Assembly (NCBI GenBank): GCA_028752905.1
Contig: JAQNBH010000011.1
Location: forward strand, 8,217,625-8,281,624
Source: Cladorhizidae sp. MBARI D1340-BT2
Taxonomy: Eukaryota; Porifera; Demospongiae; Poecilosclerida; Cladorhizidae
Length of the DNA stretch: 64,000 bases
Direction: 5' to 3'
Positions 1 to 10,696 of the stretch are shown here, piece by piece. The notes beneath the pieces were generated by a model. That model was not told the origin of the DNA, made no database searches, and worked only from the letters and a program-made list of their open reading frames with translations. Numbering within the stretch: position 1 is the stretch's first letter; every line of letters begins with the position of its first letter. Made by a program: the position numbers and the translations under genes.

Positions 1-75
1 TTTGAGTTTATCATCAATACACACTTGTGAAACAAGTTCAGCAGCACACACATACATGAACCACAACAGAAATTT

Positions 76-1414
76 TCATATTAAGCCATCGAGCTCTTTG
101 TAGAGAACATGAAGAATTGGAGATTGCTGCTGCATGTTCCTGTTGAAATTATTAACAATTGGTAATGCAGAACATAGAAAGAGCAAGTAGGCTTTGGTCA
201 GAGGCTTTTCAAGTACAATTTTTACTCTTCTCACTACTGCCTGCTTATCCTCAGTACTTCGAAAGTATGAGAGTAAGGCTTCATATTGCTCAATAAGATG
301 ATTTACACAAGCTTCAAGGCTGAACCATCGTGTTTGGCATGCTTTTAACAACTTGTGTGGCTTGTTTTCCACAAAACTCTGAAATTCTTCAAACAGTCGC
401 AGCCTCATGGGCTATTCTGGAAATAATACCATACATCAGTTGTCAGATCTTCCAATTATCAGGCAAGACTTTGCAGGCCTCATTTGCTATTAGTGCTGCT
501 ATGTGACAATGCCAATGAACAGCAACTAAAGCTGGCTGCTTACATCGTAACCGTGACATCACTGAATTTTGTGCTCCCAACATTACATTGGCCCCATCTG
601 TACCTAATCAGACAAGATTATCATAAAGGAGGGTAGTGGATTCTTGAAAATGCTTATCGAATGCGTTAAATAGCAGCTCTGCAGTTGCCCTCTCTATACT
701 CTCTAGGGCAAAGAAGACACATCTCACCTGTCCTTGGGTGTTATTGAAGTATCGAAGCATAATAGCAGCTTGTTGTGTAACGGTAATATCAGTTGTCTCA
801 TCAGTTTGGAGGCTGAAGTATTTAGTCTCTCTAACTGCTGCGGAAATGGTTTCCCAACAATACTGGGCAATAACTTTCAACACAGCTGTTGCTTTAGTAC
901 GACTGCACTTAAAGTCTTTAGCAATAGAAGAATCAGGAAACATCAACTTGAATAGTTCGGTACAATGATCTCTCAATTGAAAGGCAAGATGGTGCTCTCC
1001 AAGGAAATATGCAAAGAGTACTTCTGCACGGATTACAGACTCCTTTCTTATTGGCCCAAAGTAGGACTGTAGAGGCAGTACACCCACACCATCTTTTTCT
1101 GAGTGTTTGTGTAATTTCGTTTCCTGATGTCTCCTGAGATCTCTAGTACCACCTCTTCCAAGGTTTATATCACGAGAGCACTTCATACAGAAGGCAAAAG
1201 AAGATCCCTTTCTCGAACTTGTGGCCCATGGGAAAGTCTTTGCATACTGTCTACGATAGACACACAATCTCTTTTTTGCAGACTTAGAAGACCTGATAGA
1301 TGTAGAGATTTGACTGTCAATGTCAATTTGTGAAATCTCATTATCAGAGTCAGAATCTATATTTGAAGAATCTTCTTCTGGTAACCTTGATGTACTGAGT
1401 TCTGAAGATGCCAT
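76..1414 (-). pseudogene. hAT-family transposase, broken
   Basis: Cut-and-paste transposase of the hAT superfamily. The N-terminal 268 residues (608-1414) have an acidic Ser-rich leader, then a BED/TTF-like zinc finger (FCMKCSRDI followed about 20 residues on by HQETKLHKH), then the DUF4371/RNase H-like start with the acidic motif LQTDETTDI. Translation runs into TGA just after YDNLV; the same frame then continues with family-like sequence (ANVMLGAQNSV, CHIAALIANEACKVLPD). A frameshift lies near 440-470, and 76-408 continues with the hAT motif KACQTRWFSLEACVNHLIEQY. The C-terminal dimerisation domain is not present; the element probably continues past the window start. At least two nonsense or frameshift lesions make it a pseudogene. 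Family assignment is firm, subfamily is not. Confidence 0.8.
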
Positions 1415-1679
1415 AGCTAACTCTCTCTGACGCTCACTGTGAAAGATTCTAACTCTTGCACAAATCAGGCTTTAAATACCCAACCAGATAGCTCATGCCA
1501 TAAGCATGCACATAGATCAAAGGGTTCTGGCTCTGCAGGCATATTCCTGCACAGACAAAGTGACCACATGAATATTCCTGCAAAGACCAGGTGACCACAA
1601 AATGACTAATACCACAGAGAGTGGTTTTGAAATAGGCTGCACATGGTCTGATATGTATGAAATGTCAAACAATTTTCTA

Positions 1680-1773
1680 ATGATGAAAAATCCAAACATT
1701 TATTGATAAAATCCAAACAGAAAATTCAAAAATCCAAACAGCTTGGATAAAATCCAACACTATGGCAACACTG
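1680..1773 (-). mobile_element. Terminal inverted repeat and subterminal repeats of the hAT element
   Basis: Read on the minus strand, the element begins CAGTGTTGCCATAGTGTTGG at 1773. CAGTG is a classic hAT terminus. The next 90 bases carry four copies of TTTGGATTTT or a close variant (plus-strand AAAATCCAAAC near 1687, 1708, 1729 and 1749), as expected for subterminal transposase-binding repeats. The other end is outside the window, so a target duplication cannot be tested. Confidence 0.65.
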
Positions 1774-1904
1774 GTTATGTGATTTGTTAGTTTTGCTATT
1801 TGGTGCTGTTGCTCTTGTCTTATTAAAATATTTGGCGAGTGAAGGAGCCCTCATAGGGGAGCTGGAAGGGAAACTTGATATTGCCTCATGGTATATCATC
1901 TGTT

Positions 1905-2045
1905 CATCCGTTAAAAACAGGAACGGACCACTTGTCTTGAATAATGTGGAGGTCGTCAGTGAAGAGACCGAATGAGAAAATAGCAGATTGTTAGCTGGAG
2001 GAAAGGAAACTGGTTCCACATGCAAGTGCGCTACCTATGCAGGAA
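1905..2045 (+). repeat. Interspersed repeat R1, partial copy
   Basis: Similar to 7385-7545 and 8975-9100. The shared blocks include AAAAACAGGAACGG, CTTGTCTTGAATAATG and GCTGGAGGAAAG, ending in TATGCAGGAAAG. No coding sequence is recognisable. The following 2046-2340 holds nothing I can name. Confidence 0.55.
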
Positions 2046-2345
2046 AGACTTGCCACAAACAAATAAAGCCGATTAAATCAGCTTATCTTATTGCTATCTC
2101 TAGCTAACTGCTGACAGTGCAGTTGAGCACGTGCTAGACTGGCTAGACGCTGCATTGCGAATACTGATTGCTCAGTTGCGTTGCGTTACATTATTGAAGT
2201 AGCCATCCAAGCACGACAAGTGTCCTGTAGGAAGCTTAAGAGAGTCTAGGGGTGAAAATGTAGGTGAAGAAGGATTATTATTTTCTTAGACGTATTTTCC
2301 ATCATCGCAACACAGTGAGTGCATAGAAACAACTTTACCTCACTC

Positions 2346-2801
2346 TAGTGAAGTCTCTACTCACGTATGCCTCTCCAATCTGGCGTCCTCATCTCAAGAA
2401 AGACTTTGTCCTATTGGAAAAGATCCAAAGAAGAGCAACTAAGTTTATCCTCGGAGATTTCTTATCAGACTACTTAAAAAATTCTTCCCCTAATGATGAC
2501 TCTGGAACTAAATATCTTATTTGTTGTAAAATCTATAAAAACAACAACATCTGAACATTTCAATATTCTTAATTACATTTCTATATCCACCATAACTACC
2601 AGATCTACTAATCATCTAAAAATCAAACATGTCCATGCTCGTAATATGAAGAACCTCCACTCATTTTTCACTTGCATTCCTCGTCTTTGGAATTCACTCC
2701 CTAGTATAGACTTGAATCTTTCATTATCTATTATAGAATATCAACTAAACTTGTTATTTCTTAATCACTTGATTTCAAACATTTATCCAAATAATTCATG
2801 A
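2346..2801 (+). pseudogene. Non-LTR retrotransposon (CR1/jockey-like) C-terminal fragment
   Basis: C-terminal end of a LINE reverse transcriptase ORF. The first frame has LLTYASPIWRPHLKKD followed by LEKIQRRATKFILGD, the conserved post-RT segment of CR1/jockey-type elements. The second, overlapping frame continues with LELNILFVVKSIK, TTRSTNH and RLWNSLPSIDLNLS, which is the usual tail of the same protein. A frameshift and a deletion near 2470 separate the two. It is 5'-truncated, as is normal for LINE copies; no RT palm is present. A short AT-rich run (TATATG repeats) at 2945-2965 may be its tail. Exact clade is uncertain. Confidence 0.7.
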
Positions 2802-3059
2802 TTTTATCATTTTCTATGTCCATGTAACAAATGCATTAATATACCATCCCGCCTAACTTCCACCACTTAAATCTGGCTAATTGATTTTGACTTGTAGACC
2901 ATCAGTACTCTTTCTCCCTAATCATGGTTATCACTCATGTTTCTATATGTATATATATATATATGTACTGTAAAGTGATATATAATAATAATTACGGCGA
3001 TTAGGGATCGTGTCCAGATCAGGGAAGGATGTTCCAATTGATAACCTAGAGTCTAAAGC

Positions 3060-4255
3060 TAAATTAACTGGATGGTGCAGCGGGTTGGATTCCAGGAGAT
3101 GAACAATATTGTGAAGGGGTTGAAAAGGGGCAAGGCTCCTGGTTTTGATGGTATAATTAACGAGATGTTGAAGTATGGTGGGAATAGGATGGTGGAAGTG
3201 TTATGTTCTCTAGTTAATTTGGTGATGGAGTGTAAGTTTTTACCAGATGATTGGAGACATAGTTATATTGTGCCACTCTTTAAAGCTGGAGATGAGGAGG
3301 TGGCTAGTAATTACAGAGGGATAGCTCTGGGGAGTTGTGTGGCAAAAGTGATGGCAAGAATGTTAGCCGGTAGGCTCAGTAGGTTTGCAGAGAAGTATAT
3401 ACTAACAGAGGGTCAGGGTGGATTTAGGCCAGGGAGAGGATGTGTTGACCAGTTCCTAGTGTTGAGGTGTGTGTGTGGCATAATGAGGTCACACGGACGA
3501 CAGACATTTCTGGCATTTCTGGATGTAAGCAAGGCATATGATACTGTGTGGAGAGAAGGATTGTGGGAAGATGAGAGGATATGGTCAGGAAGAATTTGTC
3601 AATGTGTGCAAATGCTTGTAAGGAATTTAGTCAAGTGTGTTGTTCGGTGGAGAGGTGTCCAGGTGGTTTGAAGTGGAGGCAGGACTGAGACAGGGTTGTT
3701 CTTTGTCACTAGTGTGTATGTCATGGGATTGTTGAAGGATTTGGAGGGGGAAAGGTTAGGGATTGAAGTGGAAGGGACGTGGTGTGGTGGGTTGTTGTAT
3801 GCAGATAATATTGTACTGTTAGCGAGAGACCAGGTAGAGTTTTACAAGTGATATTGGATATGGTGGGGGTGTATGCAATGAAATAGAGATTTAGGTTTAA
3901 TAGTGAGAAGAGTAAGTCAATGATAGTTGGCAGATAGTGTAGTGGAGGAGAGTGGAATAATGAGTAGAGAATGGAGAATATGGAAGCCTTCAAATATCTT
4001 GGTGTGTGGTTTGACAGGGGGATGAGAGGAAATTTTCATTTGGAGAAGATGAAGGAAAAGGCAGGGCAAGAACTGGTTATATGAGCAGGGTAAATGGAGA
4101 AATGGAGACAGACAGAGGTAAACTAATATGGGAGTTGCTAGCTAGGCCATGTCTAGAGCATACATCTGAAGTGTATGGTGGACAGGAGGGAATACAGCCT
4201 GCAAGAATTTGGAAAGAATTCAAGAGAATGTTGGGAGGAAACTGGTTGGAGGGAG
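3060..4255 (+). pseudogene. Non-LTR retrotransposon reverse transcriptase, degenerate
   Basis: RNA-directed DNA polymerase of a LINE. Frame 3072-3671 carries fingers/palm motifs in order: GKAPGFDGIINEML, PDDWRHSYIVPLFKAGD, NYRGIALGS, GQGGFRPGRGCVDQ, and the first catalytic Asp in FLAFLDVSKAYDTVWR. The next frame has GLRQGCSLS, then LLYADNIVLLARD near 3795-3825, where the catalytic YADD has become YADN. Further on come EKSKSMIVG, AFKYLGVWFD and a thumb segment (4081-4255, MSRVNGEMETDRGKL..ELLARPCLEH). There are several frameshifts and stops. The 5' end is missing, and the 3' end is replaced abruptly by a minisatellite. Catalytically dead copy. Confidence 0.85.
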
Positions 4256-5503
4256 TAATGATACACAATGCTTCACCCCACAGTCAGTAATGATACTACA
4301 ATGCCTCACCCCACAGTCAGTAATGATACTACAATGCTTCACCCCACAGTCAGTAATGATACTACAATGCCTCACCCAACAGTCAGTAATGATACTACAA
4401 TGCCTCACCCCACAGTCAGTAATGATACTACAATGCCTCACCCCCCCACAGTCAGTAATGATACTACAATGCCTCACCCCACAGTCAGTAATGATACTAC
4501 AATGCCTCACCCCACAGTCAGTAATGATACTACAATGCCTCACCCCACAGTCAGTAATGATACTACAATGCCTCACCCCACAGTCAGTAATGATACTACA
4601 ATGCTTCACCCCACAGTCAGTAATGATACTACAATGCCTCACCCAACAGTCAGTAATGATACTACAATGCCTCACCCCACAGTCAGTTAATGATACTACA
4701 ATGCCTCACCCCACAGTCAGTAATGATACACAATGCCTCACCTCACAGTCAGTAATGATACACAATGCCTCACCCCACAGTCAGTAATGATACACAATGC
4801 CTCACCCCACAGTCAGTAATGATACTACAATGCCTCACCCCACAGTCAGTAATGATACACAATGCCTCACCCCACAGTCAGTAATGATACTACAATGCCT
4901 CACCCCACAGTCAGTAATGATACTACAATGCCTCACCCCACAGTCAGTAATGATACTACAATGCTTCACCCCACAGTCAGTAATGATACTACAATGCAAT
5001 GATACTACAATGCCTCACCCCACAGTCAGTAATGATACTACAATGCCTCACCCCACAGTCAGTAATGATACACAATGCCTCACCTCATAGTCAGTAATGA
5101 TACACAATGCCTCACCCCACAGTCAGTAATGATACACAATGCCTCACCCCACAGTCAGTAATGATACTACAATGCCTCACCCCACACTCAGTAATGATAC
5201 ACAATGCCTCACCCCACAGTCAGTAATGATACTACAATGCCTCACCCCACAGTCAGTAATGATATACAATGCCTCAACCCAGAGTCAGTAATGATACTAC
5301 AATGCCTCACCCCACAGTCAGTAATGATATACAATGCCTCAACCCAGAGTCAGTAATGATATACAATGCCTCACCCCACAGTCAGTAATGATACTACTAC
5401 AATGCCTCACCCCACAGTCAGTAATGATACTACAATGCCTCAACCCACACTCAGTAATGATACTACAATGCCTCAACCCACACTCAGTAATGATATACAA
5501 GCC
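4256..5503. repeat. Minisatellite, 33-bp unit with a 30-bp variant
   Basis: About 38 tandem copies of a unit built from AATGCCTCACCCCACAGTCA followed by GTAATGATACTAC. A variant lacks the TAC (30 bp). The units at 5180-5500 are more diverged (CAACCCAGAGTCAG, CAACCCACACTCAG). Because 33 and 30 are multiples of three, long open frames run through on both strands; these are artefacts of periodicity. The array starts inside the 3' end of the LINE RT frame. Confidence 0.95.
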
Positions 5504-6502
5504 TAGCTGTTGACATCACTGATCTTTCCTTTCACTTTATGAAAATAATACATTTCTCCATGGTTGACTTGAAATGTCTTGGCCTTTTTGCGAATGATTC
5601 CAATGCTAGTCATGACTGTGGAGTTTTCTTATGCATGGTAGGTTTCATTCTCATTCATCTCATAATAATTATTTGTGTGCCTTTATACAGTATGCATGAT
5701 GTGAAGTTTTTGATGATAATGATGATGATGATGATGATGATGATAATGAAACTATTACTACTACTACTATTATTATTAATATTATTATTATCATTATAAT
5801 ATATAATAACTAATAATGAGTCAATGAATTAAAATAAATCGGCCGAAGAAACAAAATTATAATGAGCATCCTGACAAACACCCACACACATGCACGCACA
5901 TTATATGTATATATAAATAAGTAACAAAGATGTGGGGGGGTTACAGGGGTACTGGATGTAGGCCTTGATCGGGCCCAAATTCCACAGACTGACCAAAATT
6001 CCACGAAAAAATTTGATCTGTAGTTGGGGGGGTTAAACCATAATCAATTTTCCGTTTTCCGGTGACAGGTCAATTCCAGCATGAACAATACAGCATCAGA
6101 TCAATCAGAATGATAGTAACTAGCAGGTAAACTGATCGGCAGCAGTTTAATGGAGCAGCTCTGGCTTAATCAAGGTATATATATCTCCTAGCTTATGCTT
6201 CTCTCAAGTGTGCCATTCACACTAAATAAAGACATTTTGATTCTGGAGCAGATTTAAAAAAGAGTTCATCCTCGCTGATTATACTTCTAACTAAAAATAC
6301 TGCTGGAAACTCTTGGATTACTCTCTTTAATTAATGTTCATCATCAAGATTTATATTCAAATCTAATTCAGTTATGAACATCATAATATTAATCAAATGT
6401 CCCACTAGAGCTGCTAAATCCCTGATACATAAATACTGTATATCAAAAACTAAGAGTGTGATTATATTCTCAATGAACTCTCAGTTGACATAATAACATT
6501 GA
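5504..6502. other. Intergenic, with trinucleotide microsatellites
   Basis: No gene recognised. 5715-5748 is a (GAT)n-like run and 5755-5805 a run of ACT and ATT triplets. Short poly-G tracts lie at 5934-5940 and 6026-6031. Confidence 0.5.
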
Positions 6503-6617
6503 AATCACCTTCTCAATAATCGACTTCAAATTGTATTCACTCGACGTTTCTACTATATAGCATCTAGTCAAAATGTCGAGTGAATACAATTTGAAGTTGA
6601 TTATTGATAAGGTGATT
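6503..6617. repeat. Inverted repeat, dispersed foldback family H (copy 1)
   Basis: Two roughly 47-bp arms (6503-6550 and 6571-6617) are near-perfect inverted copies around a 20-bp centre. The arms carry CGAGTGAATACAATTTGAAG. The same sequence family recurs at 28995, 35306, 41666, 47116 and 52888, and in better copies includes a CTGATGA..GAAAC core. Confidence 0.8.
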
Positions 6618-6631
6618 GCAAAGTGATTATA

Positions 6632-6915
6632 TTTTTTACACACACACACACACATGCACACACACACACACACATGCACACACACACACACACACACAGA
6701 CACACACACTTCTCTTCTGCCAGTATAGGATGCAGTCGTCACAGTTTCCAGTGTGATAAAGACAAACAGACACCACTTCACAGCAAACTACTGGGTCAGC
6801 ACAGTATGCACAGAGGCATGCTTTGTTACTTTATGGAATATGGAAGGTTCCCCTGTGAAATGAAAATGTATTGTTTTACCACAATTGTTATAATTGAAAT
6901 ATCTTCACTAACATA
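6632..6915 (-). repeat. CA microsatellite plus interspersed repeat R2 (minus copy)
   Basis: A (CA)n tract at 6640-6710 is followed by about 200 bp matching, in reverse orientation, 7565-7795 and 9340-9565 (blocks such as TTCCACAGGGAA-like, CTCTGTGCACACTGTGCT-like and GGCTTTATTATTCT-like). In all three copies the microsatellite sits at the same edge. Confidence 0.6.
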
Positions 6916-7384
6916 ATGTATAAGTCCATCTTCAGATAATCATATATATCGGTATAGTGCACATACTTGTGGCTTACAGGGAAAAAAACAGTACAAATTA
7001 CACCACGTTGGTTTCTAATTATCTTTTCTGCATACTGCAGTGCCATTCTCACGTTTTTTGTGCAGTCAGTTTTCGTACCTCATTATAATAAACTGCTATT
7101 GTTTCCTAGTTCAATCTCCATGACAACCATTAATGATGATCTAAATATTCAAGTTGGGTCTCCCCACCCATTCATGTGTTTGTGTGAAAGTATGGTGAAC
7201 GCATAGACAGGTACATACATTCAGCAGGACATGCATATGCCATGTGCAACAATACCAATTTTTCGTCCAACTGCCCACTGAGCTGAGGGCTCTGTCTGCT
7301 CGCCAACTCTCTGCAAGCTCTCCAAAACCACTTCCTCCCATTGGCCATTATTAGCGAGTGAGTATTGCCATGCATGGCTTATTT
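6916..7384. other. Intergenic, no feature seen
   Basis: Non-repetitive AT-rich sequence. Short frames here have no recognisable motif. Confidence 0.3.
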
Positions 7385-8040
7385 TATCTTCACCATACGT
7401 TCACCCATAAAAAGTTGGAACGGGCACCTGTCTAAAATAATGCGGGCATAAATCGGCAAGAGAAAATCCTTACCTGGAGGAAAGAACTTGCTGCACGAAC
7501 AAGTGAGAATCGAGGTGCTTATGCAGAAAACAAAGCTATGCTAATGAAGAAGGTAACATGGTCCAATATGCTGTGGGTTTACTCTAGAAGCCACAGGTAT
7601 GAATATGCTTTTGCTGATGTCTGAAAATAGAAATAGTAGATTTTAGATTGTGATATCATTCCACAGGGAATCCTTCCCAAAATAACAAGCAGGCCTCTGT
7701 GCACACTGTGCTAACCCAGTAGTTTGTCATGATCATTTTGGCTTTATTATTCTAGAAATGATGATGACCACATCCTTGGCCAAAGAGGAGAAGTTTGTGT
7801 GTGTGTGTGTGCTTGTTTGTGTGTGTGCCTGTGTCTGTGTATGTGTGTGTGTGTGTGTGTGAAATAATTATTACCAATCTCTGATCTTTAATATATAGTG
7901 CTTGAGAGGAGAGAGGGAGGCACTCATGGACAATAAACCTGGAATTAGCCTGGAATTACAGCCAGCATCAGCTCCAATCAGCAGACAAAACTTGGCTGTT
8001 GCCAAGTCTCTGAGGCAGTTTATGAATTCCTTCTCTATCA
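7385..8040 (+). repeat. Composite repeat R1+R2, copy A
   Basis: Contains R1 (7385-7545), then R2 (7560-7790), a GT microsatellite (7795-7862), and a downstream block (ACCAATCTCTGATC to AAGTCTCTGAGGCAG). The same order is found at 8975-10140. No protein-coding signal. It is either an old non-autonomous element or a local duplication. Confidence 0.6.
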
Positions 8041-8974
8041 TATTTAGCTCTATCTAGCAAGGTAATCTAACAAGCTACACGTTGAAAATTATTCATGTTC
8101 AAAACCAATAATAACTCTTGTTTATTTTTACTGCCATCATTGCTAGCTAGAACTTGGCATTATCCACCATAGAGAAACTTCCATAGGCTCAGATAAAGCT
8201 TTTACACTCCATCTGTCCATCTTCCATCCGTCCATGTTTCTACAAGGGAAGGAGCGCCATAAAAATATGCCATTAACTTAACTTTGAAGATTGCCTTTGA
8301 GATCTTGAAGGACACTAAAGCATGACACACTATATACAATGGAGGGCTTGAGATAGCTGTGAGAAAACTGTAGATACAAACTTCATCTGTAGCTATAACT
8401 ACTGCATTTTACTAGGCCTGATCTAAATAAAGAAGTCATCACTAAATGTCTAAGCTGCACACAGTGAGTGAGTGATAGAAAAATGTGTGGGAGAACCACA
8501 GCAGCACAAGATGGAGAAGCTTTGGCTCAGGTAAAGATTCTCACCCATAGATGGATGTTGAAGTTTCATTGTGACACTTAACTATGAAGAGGTAATCATC
8601 ATGGATAATGAAACTGGGAATGTCGTCGTATATGCAGCAGGTTATCATCCCAGCCTTGCACCAGTTTGCAATCTGTAAATATTTCTTAGCTACTTCTACA
8701 TATATCAATCCAAGCAATACAATCTTATGACATCAATAAATCAATGTCTAGTGTCTGGCTAGGAGAATACCTAGAGCAATGTGATCTAGGCTTGGGATTA
8801 GGGCTAGAAATTAAGTATTGGTAATAATGCTAAAATTAATTGTCTAACTCTCCACCATGTTTTTACTTGCCACACCATGTCTTGCTAGTAAAAAAAAAGG
8901 CGAACAAAGCAACCTGAACAGAGATTTGGACAGAAAACTTGTTATTAGATGGAAAGCATATTATGAATTATCCA
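8041..8974. other. Intergenic, no feature seen
   Basis: No recognisable gene, repeat array or RNA in this stretch. Confidence 0.3.
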
Positions 8975-10140
8975 TTTCACCACGTGCTCACCAATAAAAA
9001 TAGGAATGGGCGACTGGTCTTAAATAATGTTGGCTTATTTAAATTGGGAATGGGCATCGTATAGCAGAGGAGGCAGTTTTAGCTCGAGGAAAGAAAACTG
9101 GGAGGTGGTGAGTGAGTGCTGGTGGTGGAGGTGGTGAGTGAGTGCTGGTGGTGTGGTGAGTGAGTGCTGGTTGGAGGTGGTGAGTGAGTGCTGGTGGTGG
9201 GAGGTGGTGAGTGAGTGCTGGTGGTGGAGGTGGTGAGTGAGTGATGGTGGTTGTGAGTGAGTGGCTACATCGGGCAGTGTGAATGGCATTGCCTATGCAG
9301 AAAAGATAACTAAGTTTACAAAGAAGCTAACAGGGCTTAAACGCAGTGAGTTTACTCTGAAAGCCACAGGTGTATGCACCTGTATGTAATAATGTTAAAT
9401 TATAACAATTGTGGTAAAATGAATACATTTTCATTCCGCAGGGAATTGTTCCCAGAAGTAACAAGTTGGCCTCTGTGTACACTGTGCTGACTCCATGAAT
9501 ACTCAGTTTGGCTTTATTATACTGGAAATGATGATGACTGCATCCTGCACTAGCTGAAGAGAAGAATTGTGTGTTTGTATGTGTGCATGCACATTGTGTT
9601 TGTGTTTGTGTTTCTGCATGTGAGGGACAGAAAATGTGTGTGTGAGTGAGTGTGTGAGTGTGTGAGTTTGCACATGTGTGTGTGAGTGTTTGTGTGTGTG
9701 TGTGTGTTTGCGTGTGTGTGTATGTGAGTGTTTGTGTGTGTGTGTGAGTGTTTGTGTGTGTGTGTGAGTGAGTGTGTGTGAGTGTGAGTGTTTGCATGTG
9801 TGTGTGTGTGAAAAACATTAAAAAACATGTTCGCTTTTTATTACTAATCTTTGTGTCTTTTTGGACCTAATATATAACATTTGAGAGGAGGAGGGGTGGC
9901 ACATGCACGAGGACTTGGAATCAAGCAAAAAAAATCATTTTTTAGCTGATGCAATGAGGGAACTATAGGACATGTTTTTGCCATACATTTTTGATTATTA
10001 CCTAACATGATTTTCCAGATTTGATTGGTTTATCTATAGAATTCTCAATTTCAACAAACCCATGTAACATTAATTTTGAATTAAAACCAGCAACAACACA
10101 AATATCTGGACATAACCTAAGTCTCTGAGAATTCTCCTAC
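8975..10140 (+). repeat. Composite repeat R1+R2, copy B
   Basis: Same block order as 7385-8040. It differs by a tandem expansion at 9098-9262 (unit close to GGTGGTGAGTGAGTGCTGGT with length variants) and by a much longer GT/GTGAGT microsatellite at 9565-9810. Frames on the minus strand here (His/Thr-rich) are simple-sequence artefacts. Confidence 0.6.
9098..9262. repeat. Short tandem array, GGTGGTGAGTGAGTGCT-based
   Basis: Six to seven imperfect copies of a 20-26 bp unit, nested within repeat copy B. Confidence 0.8.
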
Positions 10141-10214
10141 TGTTAAAACAGAATTTTTAACACATCAGGGAATAAAATTTATGATGCAACAAAACAATTT
10201 TGTTCTGAGGTAAG

Positions 10215-10440
10215 TATTTGGAGTTTTCCTGAATAGCTCTTCTATTACTTGGCCATATGCTACATATCCATCTCTAATGAGGAGTTGTCTATTGAAGATT
10301 ATGTTGTGGCTATGAAGTGGTTTTCTACAAAGTTATCAAGTTCAACTTCTCAGCTACTGTTGCTTATTTATCATCATGGTGGCATTGCATTCATTTCATT
10401 GGTGGATTGTCTACAGTCAAGTCAGTTACTTATTTATTGA
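10215..10440 (+). repeat. Interspersed repeat R3 (plus copy)
   Basis: Matches, in reverse orientation, 28030-28260 and 33630-33855. Shared blocks include TTGAAGATTATGTTGTGG, AGTGGTTTTCTACA, ATCATGGTGGCA and ATTTCATTGGTGGA. Non-coding. Confidence 0.65.
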
Positions 10441-10696
10441 GGTTAAAAAGTTCATATAATTACAGCAATGAGTCACAGCCATCCAGGTGGAAAGCAACTC
10501 AGGGTGCATGTGTTAATTATCCTTTGAACGAAAGAGTGTTACCAGTGAATATATGAACTCAAATGATTCTAGAGCTTTCATGTGAGCAAGAGCATTTCTC
10601 TTATCCTCTGTAATCCACCCATCACTATAAAGAGGAAAGTTGCTGCCTTCATAAAGTACTACTTCACACATCATAATTAAAAAAAGGATGTGCCTG

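Noticed and set aside
734..1333. Plus-strand frames over the first hAT gene
   Set aside because: Antisense shadows of the minus-strand transposase.
4209..5090. Long open frames of 97-192 residues on both strands
   Set aside because: They are the 33-bp minisatellite read in phase; repeats of 11 residues on both strands, no start context or domain.
5539..5799. 86-residue frame ending in Met and Leu runs
   Set aside because: The second half is trinucleotide microsatellite; no homology recognised.
9327..9828. His/Thr-rich frames
   Set aside because: Translation of a GT/GTGAGT microsatellite.
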